Source: Pontederia crassipes | Taxonomy: Eukaryota; Streptophyta; Magnoliopsida; Commelinales; Pontederiaceae | DNA length: 64,000 nt | Assembly: GCA_030549335.1 (NCBI GenBank) | Contig: CM060188.1 | Span: forward strand, 14,883,501-14,947,500 | Direction: 5' to 3' | Shown: one piece after another, positions 1-11,284 of the stretch | Numbering within the stretch: position 1 is the stretch's first letter | Layout of the letters: the number at the start of each line of letters is the position of its first letter | Translations under genes and position numbers: made by a program | The notes under the pieces: model-generated | What the model saw: the letters and a program-made list of their open reading frames with translations, nothing else | Told to the model about the DNA's origin: nothing | Database searches by the model: none

Positions 1-201
1 TTTTTTGTATCTATACCACTGAAATAATTGTGAAAAAAATTATATAATTAAATTATATTCTGTTACACAGCTATCTTGATGCTAATTATAAAAGAACTTA
101 GTCAGATAACATTAAATTAATATCGCTAAAAAATATATAAAATAAATGCCATTCATATTGTTCTTAAAACTACTTTAAATACCTAATCATATTATTATTA
201 C
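1..201. other. AT-rich DNA, no gene seen
   Basis: No coding region, RNA gene or repeat structure was recognised here. Homology to the copy of repeat R1 near 42.76 kb begins just after this stretch. Confidence 0.4.
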
Positions 202-838
202 CATTAATATATATAACTAAAATTCGATTACTTTCATTTTCCAAATATTGTCTTGTACAATAAGTTTTCAGAAGTAAATATGTTAGAGGACAAAGTAGTA
301 AAAAAAGAAGTTATGACATTAAAATTTTGGGATTTTCGTTAAGGGCGCCCAGAGAAATTACATGTGCTCTTTTTAATTACTTATCATTTGCTTTCTTAAG
401 GAGTGTAGTGATTAATTCTTAACTACTCAATAATGTATATATATTACCTAACAAAAGACTTATCACTTATTAAATTTGAGTGATGTGCATTATCTTACTC
501 ATTGTCTACAAATAGGTTGTCTAACAATTCACAAATAATTCTAACAATTCAGATAACTATATTTACTTATAATAAGTGATTATTAGACAATATACGTCTT
601 TCACTAGAAATATCTTTTATCCAAAAAAAATTAGATAACTTGATCGAAATCTCGGACCATAAATTTGTAAAATTATATATTAAATAAATAAATAAATAAT
701 AAAAAAATTGAATTCCATGAAGGAAAAAGGGGACACGATCAAAGGGACGGCTCCATTAAGTCAAATTTATAAACATGATACATTTTAATTGGAGATAACG
801 ATAACATATTTTGAAAATATGTGGTGGATGTGGTGGTA

Positions 839-902
<64 letters not shown>

Positions 903-1288
903 AATATTTGTTGTTATGGCCATCAAATAATTTCTTTAGAGTTACAATTAGATGCCAATTTCAATGGATATTTTTCTTTAAGCAATGTGAATTATCATTT
1001 TACAGGTAATATATAGCGTTGGATAATTTCTTCTGCCTATAAGATAATGTCTTGAACCTAAATGGTTTTAAAATTTAAATGATCAGTAACGTAAGAAAAT
1101 TACCCATCGATGAATGCGTCCTAAGAGAATTACTTGTAATGCCGAAAGAAAACTGACCATTTTTTACAATAATTGCATACTGTTGCGTTGCATTATTGAC
1201 GGCCCAACGTTCGTAAGTTAATTTGTTTATAGTTGTGACAACCACGTGGCTGTGTAAAAAGACCTCTAGCAAAAAAATATTAAAAAAA
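202..1288 (+). repeat. Dispersed repeat R1, copy a, first part
   Basis: Nearly the same sequence recurs at 42763-44240, and its later part at 17641-18190. It has no convincing open reading frame. The copy is split at 1288 by a TIR element and resumes at 2371, whereas the 42.8-44.5 kb copy runs straight through that point. The class is unknown. Its right-hand part adjoins MULE terminal sequence in three places, so R1 may be an outer part of a large MULE-type repeat. Confidence 0.75.
838..902 (+). repeat. (GAT)n microsatellite
   Basis: About 21 tandem GAT units lie inside R1a. The same place in R1c holds GGC, GAT or AAT runs instead, so the site is hypervariable between copies. Confidence 0.95.
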
Positions 1289-2370
1289 GGATTTAACGGG
1301 GGAGGACCCGATGATGAGCGCGGTTTCTAACCGGCTGAGCCATTTCCCCTCTCCCTCACCCTCTCCCTCTCTTCTCCTTCCGTCTCTCACTCTCCCTCTC
1401 TCGTCCGGCGTCTCCCTTTCCCTCTCTCGTCCGATGTCTCCCTCTCCCTCTCTCGCCTGGCGTCTTTTCTGTTCCCTCTTCCTCTCTCGCGATTTGGCCG
1501 TTTGATGGCCGATCTAGTTGTAGACGGTCAGATCTGGCCGCCCGATGGTCGATCAGATCGTCGGCCGCCCGATGATTTGGCGTGGGCGGTTGGATCACGG
1601 CCAGATCCGGCCGCTTGGCGCGGCCGATCTGGCTACGGGCGGCCGATCTAGCTAGGACGACTGGATATGGCTACTCGCGGCCGGATCTAGTGCGGGCGGG
1701 CAGCCGAATCTGGTCGCCCGATGATCGATCTGGCCCGGACGACCGGATCTGGCTGCCCAACGACCGGATCTGGCTGCCCAATGGTTGGATCTGGCACGAG
1801 CGATCGGATCTGGCTCCGGGCGGCCAGATCCGACCGATCTGGCTATGGGCGGCCGGACCCGGCCGCTCCACGGCCAATTTGGCACGGGCAGTCGAATCTG
1901 GCCGCTCAGTGGCCGATCTAGCACAGGTGGTCGGATCTGGCCACCTGGCGACCTATTTGGCGCGGGCGGCCAGATCTGTCATCGTGGCCGCCATGAAACC
2001 ATCGAACACGTTGTTGTCCCTATCGCGGATCCACCTCGTCGTCGTCCTCGCCGCAATGTCATCGTCCCTACCCCGAAAGCCGACGAACACCACATAGTGC
2101 AATCGACGAACGGACCATAAGACGACGAAGATAGATGGCACAATCCGTCGACGACCTCGTCCTCACCGAACGACCTCATCCCTGCCGATCCCCTCTTTTC
2201 AATTTTTTTCACTGCGAACCGACGGGTTCTTTTGCCCTGAACCGCTCCTAAGCCGCATGTCTACCCTTGAATCGTGCTCATCATCCACGCCCGTCGGATC
2301 TCCATCCGACGGGCGCAGATGGGGGAGAGGGGTCTGCCCCCCTTACAGGGGGGAGGACCCCATTAAATCC
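1289..2370. mobile_element. Non-autonomous TIR transposon inserted in R1a
   Basis: Both ends carry GGATTTAAYGGGG in inverted orientation. The flanks TTAAAAAAA (1280-1288) and TGAAAAAAA (2371-2379) look like a 9-bp target duplication with one mismatch. The undisturbed R1 copy at about 44.23 kb shows the empty site as one A-run. A 9-bp duplication suggests the Mutator superfamily, but the A-rich target makes its length uncertain. Inside are a pyrimidine-rich tract (about 1340-1490) and a GC-rich array of GGATCTGGC-type modules (about 1500-1980). Open frames here reflect repeat composition, and no transposase was recognised. Confidence 0.75.
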
Positions 2371-2655
2371 TGAAAAAAAATGCAGTAAAGAGATGGACAA
2401 TTCCATCTGGATGAACCGATTTCATTCGACCGATACTCCAGGCGCAACACAACACGGGCTCAGCGAATCCAAGCCTGGCCAGAGCAAGCACATGCATAAC
2501 ACTATTTTTTAATTGGACAAAATGTTGGCTGGACCGTCCTCCGTGGGATGAGGAGAAAACGTGAGGTTCATTCATAATGAAGCAGCAGTTGATCTGGAGG
2601 CGATCTAATTCTCTCTTTTGGGTTCGGACGAGACGAGGTGGAGGACGATTTCTTC
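2371..2655 (+). repeat. Dispersed repeat R1, copy a, tail
   Basis: This continues R1a after the TIR insertion. Related tails lie at 44240-44469 and 55260-55528, and an inverted one at 12764-12945. In the three direct copies it is followed by the same MULE terminal sequence. Confidence 0.7.
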
Positions 2656-3289
2656 ACGCGCACTACAATAAAATAGCCAATTACAAATGGTTTTGTCGAG
2701 AACCATCAGAAATAACGTATTTTTACGGATAGCGTCCGTGCCAAAATGATGGGTCACAACGATTTGCGACGGTTATTTCAGAACCCTCGAAATCTTTGAC
2801 GGTCCAGCTGGCGGGCTCGGCAGTCGACCGATGAAGATTTAAGATGGTTTGAGCTGTCGATATGTATCGACGGTTTAAACTATCGATATTATCGACGGTT
2901 CAAACCATCGAAACTTTAAATCGACGGTTTGAGCCGTCGATAAAACCATTAAGTTTCGACGGCTCAAACCGTATTAACTTTCGATGGTTAAAACCGTCGA
3001 TGCTTATCGGCGGGTATGACCGTCTATAAGTTTGGACGGACAGTTAGAACCATCAATAATCATCGACGGTTTAATTCAACCATCGATGATTATCGACGGT
3101 TCTAACCGTCGGAACAATTTTAAAAAAAATCGATACAAATTAAATGTCCAAACATGTGAATACATCAAATGTCCAAATGTCAATAATCATCAAATGCAAC
3201 ATCATCAAATGTCCAACACAACACAAATGCAACGTCATCAAATCCAAAAACATAATGTCCAACACAACATCATCAAATGTCCAACACAA

Positions 3290-4715
3290 CACAAAGAAGC
3301 TATAGTACTACATCATCCTCGTCGTCGACTTCGTCACGCATCATGTCATGCACAATTTTCTTCATCTCTTTCTTCTGAGCTAATAAATTACGATGCTCAC
3401 ATTCTTCGAACTCTTTTTTGAGTTATTGCGTAACCTCTTGCCTGATCAAGTCAAACATTTGTTGCATTCTGATACTGATTTACGACCATATTCAATTACG
3501 ACCTTATCCAATATCTGCACTACTAACGGATGATCCGAGGTCGTAAATGCGACCCTTCTTAACCACGACGTGCTTCATCCAAAGTTATCTTAGGGTCAGC
3601 GGTGTGGTCCCCTCTTGCGTGGCTTGCGTAATGTGCTCGACTTCTCTTGTTTTGTAACCCTCCTAAAATTAAAAAAAGACAAATCAACTATATTATGAGA
3701 ATGACGAATTTACTATCTTATAGATTTACTTGAAATTTTAAGAAAATAACATCAAGTAGATTTACTTACATATGTCTCCTGAGCAAACGATGAAACCCAT
3801 TCTTTATTTTTTCTTCTGATGAGTTCGGAAAAATATTTCGGTGGTCTACCCATCTCTTTCTCCTGCAGTTAAAAATGTCAAATAAAGTATAATATTTTAT
3901 CCACATACCATTTTTTCGCAATCGTGCGCATGGATATACATCCATCCGAATGCAAGCGTGCTCCCTAGTTGGACTCTCGACTTATTTTTGCTTTTTCGCA
4001 CTTTGATTTGTACTCATCGATAGACGACTTTCATAGCAATTCGATCCAAACAACCTAAGGGATCCAATTGGGTCGTTCTCCTGCAGCTCGAGCTTTCGAA
4101 AATATCGCGGACAATCTCTTTGAGCACCGAGAATTAAAAGGCTTCCACATTTGTTCCATATGCTCAGGATCCCACCACGCATCAACCTACATGTATATAA
4201 AAATAATTAAAGTATGAAGATAAATTTAAATGACCAAGTTGGCTTCTGAGGATACCTGAAATTCTAGCATATATGTCGTGGCATAAGGAACTTCCCTCCA
4301 TATAAGCCACGCATTAGTAATTGTCGTAGCATCTTAGTAGCTGCCGTAGCCGCGAGTTTCGATGGCACAAACCTTTATGGATACGAAATCATAAAATTTG
4401 ATGTATGAATCACAAAATGTAAACGTTTCGAAAGACATAAAATAACACTTACCCTAAATTACCATTTGGCTGTACGTATGATTTGTACACACGATTTGAC
4501 GAGGCTGCATCTGAGGGTTTCACGAAATCAGGAGCTCTAACAGGTTCTTCCGACAATTGTGTCTCCAGTTCCACAATATCAGCGTGAGAGGAAGGATCAT
4601 TCAATTATGCGAATGTCCGTGACTGATCTAGGTACTATGTATGAAGAAGTATCTCTAGGGATGACCTTCTCTTTTCCTTTATTTTTTCCTTTACCAAAAT
4701 GAAACATCTGCATGA
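3290..4715 (-). pseudogene. Decayed plant Ptta/En/Spm-type CACTA protein remnant
   Basis: On the minus strand the 4190-3900 stretch reads as a broken frame beginning WWDPEHMEQMWKPF, followed by basic segments with two to three internal stops. Further along is MGRPPKYFSELIRR. An acidic-basic C-terminal segment follows near 3400-3300. Spacing and motifs resemble the plant transposase family Ptta/En/Spm (Transposase_24), an accessory protein of CACTA elements. No DDE transposase domain was seen. Stops and frameshifts rule out a full product. The family call is by motif memory only. Confidence 0.5.
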
Positions 4716-4739
4716 TTCAAACAGCCATCATGAAGTCGT

Positions 4740-5200
4740 ACCCTGCCAGAAAGGCTGTCGATCAGATTCGAGCAGCCAGATCCGGTCAGCCCAGCCGGAT
4801 CTGATCGCGGCGGTATGATTAGTCCGCGGTGGCCGAAACTGGCTGGCGGCCGGAACTGGCTGTGGCGGCTGGATTGGGCCGCAGCAACAGGTCAGATTTG
4901 GCCGTCGCGCACGGTCGGATCTGGCCGTCACTGCAGGATCTCGTCGCCGCGCACGGCCGGACCTAGCCGCCGGAGTCTAGGAGAGAGGCCGGAGGATGGG
5001 GCCCGGGAGGGTACCTGCGCCGGAGACGGAAGGTTGCAGAGGCGGCAACGGGTCAAGTTGGCGGCGCACGGCTGCTTGATCGCTTAGGCGGCGAGGGGTC
5101 ACGAGCGCACATACACAGGCGGCAGCGGCGGCTGGGTCACCAGCGCAGGCAGTGGCGGAGCGCGGATGCCAGGACGTCGGAGTCACCACCGGAGATCGAG
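4740..5200 (-). repeat. GC-rich GGATCTGGCCG module array
   Basis: Many near-copies of GATCTGGCCG or GATCCGGCCG appear in an otherwise AT-rich region. Similar arrays lie in CACTA-2 (26245-26420), CACTA-3 (29090-29235) and the TIR element (1500-1980). In each case they lie next to a pyrimidine-rich tract. Confidence 0.7.
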
Positions 5201-5262
5201 AAGAACGAGCTCTCGAGATCGGGATCGAGGGAGGGAAATTGAAATAGTGACAGAGGGGTCGG

Positions 5263-5275
5263 ATATTTATATAGT
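5263..5275 (-). promoter_or_regulatory. TATA box of CACTA-1
   Basis: Read on the minus strand, CTATATAAATATCC is followed by a pyrimidine-rich stretch and a GC-rich leader (5200-4740), then the decayed transposase-related region. This is the layout of a plant core promoter driving leftward transcription. Confidence 0.55.
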
Positions 5276-5813
5276 CTATTTTTCTGACGGTCAGAACCGT
5301 TGAATTGTAGATAAATAATATAAAATACTAATTCAAATTCAGATGGCCCAAACCGCTATCGAAACTTTCGGCGATTTATAATTAAATTGAGTTCAAATTT
5401 TGCTAAAAGTTTCGACGATTCCTCAAACCATCGCAACTTTCGACGGCCAGAACCGTGGAAAGTAAAAATATAGATAAGCTATCAACGTTAACATATTTCG
5501 ATGGCTATGACCTCCGAATGTTTTGACGGATACGGGAATCGTCAAAATTTTTGACGGTCCGAACCGTCAAAAAAATAACATGTAAACTGATCGCCCGATT
5601 TTACTATCTTCGACAGTTATGAGCATCGATACTTGCGATGAAAAGTTTTGACTAATTTTAAACCATCGTAATTGAGACGGCTAGAACCATCAAAAAGTTA
5701 TCCGACAATAATTACAACGGATATTTTGATCCGTAAAAAATTCCATCGATAATTCAGACAGATTTACGCCCGTCGAAAATGAACTGTCGGAAATTGGCTA
5801 TTTTCTTGTAGTG

Positions 5814-6675
5814 GCGTGCCCTAACTTCACCCGTCTCGCGTGGCGACCTTCGCGCCGCTGCCAAGGTAGATTTGACCTCCTTCTTCCTTTCGCCTTGCTA
5901 ACTAGGGGCTTGACGTCAGCCGACGCCTTTGCCTGACGAACTACACACCTTCGCCTGACGGACGCGACACGGCTTCTTCTGCTTGACGTGATTGGCTGAA
6001 GAAAAATGGTTGTGAAACCCCTTCATAATAGGTCACGACTTCTTATGTCCTAACTCAATGCGACGTGGCTGGAGAAGGATGGCTGCGGACCCTCTTCTTT
6101 GCCGGAAGGAATCCCACGTCTTTGCCTGACGCCCATCGACGTCCGCCACACTTCGTCGGAAAGAATCTAGGTATTGCCCCTGCACTTCGCCACCGGAGGC
6201 AGATCATCGACACAGGTGTGATTATTGTGATGTAATTAACATAACACAGTTGTACTTAACATAACATAGTTCAACTGTTTGTGATGTAATTAATAGTTCG
6301 TAACTTCAATTGTTTGTGATATAGTTAACATAAGACAATTCAATTGTATGAACCAGATGTTGAAAGATATATGAGAAAAGGATATAAAATGTCATTATTT
6401 TTTGCAAAACTGAATATTATGTTATCATATTTGTTAAAAACATTTTTCTAATATGAGATATGTTAAGTTCATATTGCCAAAACATATTAGGTTTCTTATA
6501 TGTAATAATTAAGGAAACATATTAGATTGTCAAATCAGCTTATGTTGCATGTATTATGGAAACATATTTGTATGAAACAGATTATGTTGCTTGTATTGCA
6601 AAACTCATTAGTATATTGTCGCGCATGTTAATATTATTTCTATCATATTTTTATTCTTCTTAGCTAAATATTATT
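5814..6675 (+). other. MULE-1 left TIR and 5' non-coding part
   Basis: This stretch is colinear with 55529-56400. It starts with the TIR and then becomes AT-rich up to the transposase region. It contains repeated short segments around AATTGTTTGTGATGTAATTA. No separate gene was seen. Confidence 0.6.
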
Positions 6676-8990
6676 GATGGAGATGACCCAGAGATTACCG
6701 TGAAAAATGATAACATGGAAGATGTTCAAAGAGAAGAAAATGATGTGATGCAGGATGATTATGTGAAATCTTATGAAGTATCCAAGCTATATGTTGGAAT
6801 GATATTCGACGACAACGATGAAACACATAAGTATTAAAATATGTATGCTAAATTAGTTGGTTCTTCTGTTAGGAAACAAACTTTGCATAAGTCGAAAGTT
6901 ACAAGTGAAGTTATCAACAAAACTTTTGTATGTTCTAAAAAAAGGTATAAAAGAGTGAAGCAAGGTATTGAAATAAATTTAAACAAAGAAGAAAAGTTAG
7001 GGACGACTGCCTTGTTCATTTATATGTTCGTCAAAAAAGGGATGAAAAGTGAGATATTAGAAAATTTGTGAAAGAACACAATCATCCTTTGACGATTCCA
7101 TCGAAAGTAAAGTTTTTACGCTCACATAAAGAATTTAGGTCCACTTCGAAAGAAGCTATTGTCAATTTACGTGAATTCAGCATGAGTCCATTAAGAATAG
7201 CTAGAACGTTTAACATGTTTGGCGAACTACTCATAACAGCTCAAGACTATATTGAACGTTTAAGGGCAAGATGAAAAGGAAAATTTAATAAGGAATACCT
7301 AAGTATCATATCTGTTTGAACAAAGCGTTTGGAGATGTTGTATTTGATACAACATATAGGACAAATAACTTAAGAATGTGTTTTGCTCCTTTCACTAAAG
7401 TGAATCATCACATAAGGTTATGTTTATTTGGTTGTGCTTTACTTGCAGATGAGACATAAGAGACATTTGTATGGCTATTGTCTAAGTGCATGTATGGAAA
7501 GCATTCGGTTTATATTATTACGGATCAAAATATTATCATGGTTACCTCTATACGAAGAGTTTTATCTCATACTAAATATATATTTTGCACATGGCATATT
7601 GCTAGGAATGTAATGACTCATTTATCAGATTTCTATGCACTAGACACATTTAAAGAAGATTACAACAAGTTTGACTATATAGTTCATTCAATGTAGATGA
7701 ATACGAAGAGGAATGGATTTCCTCGAAAGAAAAGTTTCATATTCCTGATGGATATTGGTTAGAGGTCATGTGCAACAAACGTAAACAATGAGTGTCATTA
7801 TATTTTCAAAATATTTTTACTGCAGGTATGCATACCACTCAAAAGGCGGAAAGTATTAATGCTTTTTTTTATGGTTACGTCGATGCGAACACATTGCTTT
7901 CAGATTTTGTAACCCAATATGATAGGGCTGGCCAGACTCACCAAAGACTTGAAGAGAAAGAAGACTTCAAAACCAACTCATCTCCTGCACACATTCTAAA
8001 ACACCCATTAGAGTGCTGGCGATATTTATACACATGCTATCTTCTGTAAGTTCTAAGAGGAGTACGCACAATCATTGGTCATGTATGCCCATAAGATATA
8101 TAAGGATGCTGAAAAAATTGTATACTCATACTCTATTAAAGGTTGACGAAGGCAGGAATAGGTGGAGTTTAGTCATTTTCAAGAAATTTGTATATCTTGT
8201 TCTTGCAAAAATTTTGAACAAGAAGGATTATTCTACTATCACATTTTCTGTGTTCTCCACAAGAAAGGAATGGGTTCCATAAATGCAAGACATACAAATC
8301 ACATGCAATTTTTTATGTGTCATCCTCTTGTAATGACTTCATAAGTCATATTCAAAAATTAGGTTGGAAAAGCAACTTATGAAAAGTAGAAGAGATGGGG
8401 TTGAAATCCCCTAAACATTTACAGTTCGGTGCTCCAATTATCGACGATGTGATAAAAAAAGTTCAGTGCATTTGACGTTGCAAATGTTGTGGAAGCAAAT
8501 GAAGCATACACAAGTGAAATTCTAGGAACCCAATAAAGTTGTGTCAATTTACAAGAATTTTAATTTGTCATACGCGACCCACATCGTGTTAAATCCAAGG
8601 GTAGATCAAAAAATATTGGTAGGATTAAATTTGATGTTGAAATTTCTCTGTCCTAAGAAGATAAGAAAAAAATACGTGGAATATGTGGAAAGAATGGACA
8701 TAATAAGAGAACATGCTCATTATTTAAGGTAATATACTACCCTAATTGTTATCATATTCCATAAGATGTCTACTTTTAACATGTGTGCCTCATATTACAT
8801 ACAAGACTGCCAAAGTTAAGGTAGACAACAATACATATAACTGTTTACAACACATTCTAATGTTAGTTTTTTATTTCATATTGAAAAACTAATGCATTGT
8901 ATATTCCATATTCACTAATGAAATCAATTTTCAATTTTGATAGGTTCTCAAGGAGTTTCGGCAGCTTTTGACACGTTGAAAAGTGTTATG
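6676..8990 (+). pseudogene. Broken FAR1/MULE-type transposase
   Basis: Domain remnants follow the order of FAR1-related Mutator transposases. A FAR1-type DNA-binding region (6841-7130) includes FVKEHNHPLTIPS. The MULE transposase core (about 7320-7690) includes [14 protein letters not shown], with the first catalytic Asp, and YIITDQN with the second. Next come TAGMHTTQKAESINAFF (7820-7870) and a SWIM-like finger, CSCKNFEQEG (about 8195-8225), in which a later Cys is replaced by Tyr. Last is a CCHC knuckle, CGKNGHNKRTC (about 8675-8715). Several frameshifts and stops break the frame, for example at about 7040, 7455 and 7695, so no complete protein can be made. The colinear copy at 56400-56666 starts the same way but is truncated. 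Confidence 0.85.
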
Positions 8991-9605
8991 TAGTTGTAAA
9001 CATTAGATTATGAACTGACTTTATTGTAACTGCATGTATTGAGCCTTTTTGTATGAACTGACTTTATTGTAACTAGTTGTATTGAGCCTTTTTGTATGAA
9101 CTGCATATGCATATGATGGAATTGCGTAATTTGTGTTTTGTAACTTCATGGCCATGTCATGCATATTTGAATGTGTTGCAATCTCATTTGTGATCCAAAA
9201 TTTGGTCTCATTTTATTTGAAAGTGTTAATTACAATCTGCTACAAGTTTTTTCATGCAGAAACTAGGCATAAGTTACATAAGAAGTTACATCTAGTAGTT
9301 GACGAGTTACATAAACAGGGCCTTCGATTTGTTCGTTGGGCCTTCAATCACATTCGTTCTACGCCGTCATCACGTCACGCAGAAGAAGCCGCGATTTGCC
9401 TCATTCCGGCGGTGAAGTGCAAGAAGACGAAGCACGGGGAGAGTCCAGATCGCTCGTTCTAATGGCACAGGATGACAAAGCACGACTGGCGTCGATGGGC
9501 GTTTTGTACCTAGCTAGCACGGCGAAGTGCGACGAGCATCCAGATCTTCCTCGGCGAAGTGCAACGAAGGTTGCCACGTTAGATGAGTGAAGTTAGGGCA
9601 TGCGT
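8991..9605 (+). other. MULE-1 3' part and right TIR
   Basis: AT-rich 3' non-coding sequence is followed from about 9300 by GC-richer sequence. The last 100-125 bp are the inverted partner of the left TIR at 5814. Open frames here overlap the TIR and are not taken as genes. Confidence 0.6.
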
Positions 9606-9608
9606 TAG

Positions 9609-11284
9609 TGTAACATTCCTGACAAGCGTGTGATATTGTCCGCTTTGGGCCTTGGCCCTCAAGGTTTTGTCAAAACACGTCACCTGTATCAGAGTAGCAT
9701 AGCAGCTTAACTCTATACTCGGCGTGATACTGTCCGTTATGTCCCCATCTTAGGATTATAGTTTTTCTAACGCGTCACACTTAGACAATGACATATTCTC
9801 ATATATACCCAGCATTTCTCCCGTGACTTATGCATGTGGGACTACTCTAAGGCATGTCTCTTACATCATTCCCCACTTAGGGAACTCAACGTTCTCATTG
9901 AGTGATCGCACCCTACCATGCACAAAGGCTCACGCGGAATGACTCTGATACCATATGTAATATTCTCATATGAATACACGGATCACCAACTGACAAATGA
10001 TCGATAGGAGGACAGGTGGCTCCTATAATGATCAGCGATGTAGCTCTTAGCTCCATTCTACATCATCCTTTTCGGAGAACATATCATATAGCGATGGGTG
10101 AATTTTAAAGGTGGCTCCCATCGCGACTTCTCACGATGTAGCACTTAGCTCCATTCTACATCATTCTTTTCGGGGAACATATCATATAGCGATAGGTGGA
10201 TTCTAGAGATGGCCCTTATGGATTCTACAGGTGGCTCTCATCGCAACTTCTCACGATGTAGCACTTAACTCCAATCCATCTCATCCCATTTGTAAGAAAC
10301 AAAATGATGCATTGAATTTCAGAGGTGGCTCTCATCTTGATCAATGATGTAGCACTTAACTCCAACCATCATAGATGCAATGCAGACAGATGCAGATGTA
10401 TGATTCATCATACAATAATTGTATCTCAATATCAGAAGATGAATCATATTAAATACCATTTCAAACGGAACACGATTGCACTTCTTTTCAAATGTGCAAT
10501 GATACAATCATTCATATATGCATTTCATAATTGCATTTCTCGAAATCAATTCATAATCTATCCAAAACATATTCAATAATATAACATTCGATGTCACACT
10601 GAATTCAAAAGAGGTGAATACATAAAGTAGGAGAAATTAACTTACCTATAAGGGCTAACAAAATGTTTTCATTTTCTTTTTCTCTACTTTATTCTTTTAT
10701 TCCTATAACAATAATAGTAAGAAACACATTACTACTATGATATAAGCACAAGCCTATCATACATGAAACATAATTAATTGCAAAGATACATGACCTTAAT
10801 TATTTAATCTTATAACTTAAGTAACTATTTAACACAAGAGTTGGCCTACTATTAAGACAGATTGTATACATAATAAATGAAAATTCATATTTGCTTGAAT
10901 TGATAACCAAATTTATTAATTCCAATTTTGCTTACTTCCTGCTTACTAATATATTAATATGTAAAAGTTTTATATCATATTTCGTTGTAGTTTGTTCACA
11001 AGAAAGTCAAGATTCAGCCTAACATCCATGACCTTAATTGTACTATTTATATAAAAATAAGAAACATGTCATATTTGGGTAACTTAAATTTTCTATAAAC
11101 TAGACTTCATAGGATGCAACTCATAAAATTAATGCATGGGGCATACCTCGGATTAGTCACACATGCATAAGTCACGGGAGAGATGCTGGATATATATGGG
11201 AGCATGACTTTGACTTAATAGGACGCATTTTGAAAAAATCGTGCGGGTCAAGGCTCAGAGCGGACAATGGTCGGGAATGTTACA
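9609..11284 (+). mobile_element. Solo LTR-like block (TG..CA, gypsy type)
   Basis: It begins TGTAACATTCCTGAC and ends GTCGGGAATGTTACA. The termini are short inverted repeats of the TG..CA kind, with further inverted similarity just inside (the TTGTCCGC..GGGCC region). Flanks GTTAG (left) and GTTGC (right) match only 3 of 5, so the target duplication is weak. It holds about four 95-98-bp degenerate repeats (10014-10400). An inverted relative lies at 56834-63818. There is no coding sequence, and the family assignment is tentative. Confidence 0.6.
10014..10400 (+). repeat. 95-98-bp tandem repeat, about 4 copies
   Basis: Units contain GTGGCTCYCATCGCGACTTC, the core GATGTAGCACTTARCTCCA and a CATATCATATAGCGAT tail. 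Inverted units of the same repeat occur at 58070-58260 and 63109-63150. Confidence 0.85.

Larger units (their letters stand above)
2661..5813 (-). mobile_element. CACTA transposon CACTA-1 inside the MULE-1 left TIR
   Basis: The element starts CACTACAATAAAATAGCCAA and ends with the near-perfect inverse TTGGCTATTTTCTTGTAGTG. The 3-bp flanks GCG (2658-2660 and 5814-5816) form the target duplication expected for CACTA elements. Removing the element restores the junction seen intact at 55529. Subterminal regions (about 2800-3120 and 5280-5790) are packed with palindromic units related to CGACGGTTYRAACCGTCG. The middle holds a degenerate transposase-related frame on the minus strand, a minus-strand promoter and a GC-rich leader. 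Confidence 0.92.
2656..9605 (+). mobile_element. Mutator-like element MULE-1 with long TIRs
   Basis: The left end (ACGCG at 2656-2660, continuing at 5817 after the nested CACTA) and the inverted right end (about 9480-9605) share a long terminal repeat. It begins ACGCRTGCCCTAACTTCAC and matches imperfectly over roughly 100 bp. The interior holds a decayed FAR1-type MULE transposase at 6676-8990. No 9-bp target duplication was found at these limits. That may be because LTR blocks follow directly on the right, or because the true element is longer and includes R1. Partial copies lie at 44470-44608 and 55529-56666. Confidence 0.7.

Noticed and set aside
1582-2120. Overlapping open frames of up to 171 codons on both strands
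   Set aside because: They are by-products of the GC-rich GGATCTGGC repeat array. The residues are repetitive and no domain is present.
2800-3120. CRISPR-like regularly spaced palindromic repeats
   Set aside because: They are CACTA subterminal repeats bounded by CACTA termini in a plant genome, with no uniform spacers or cas genes.
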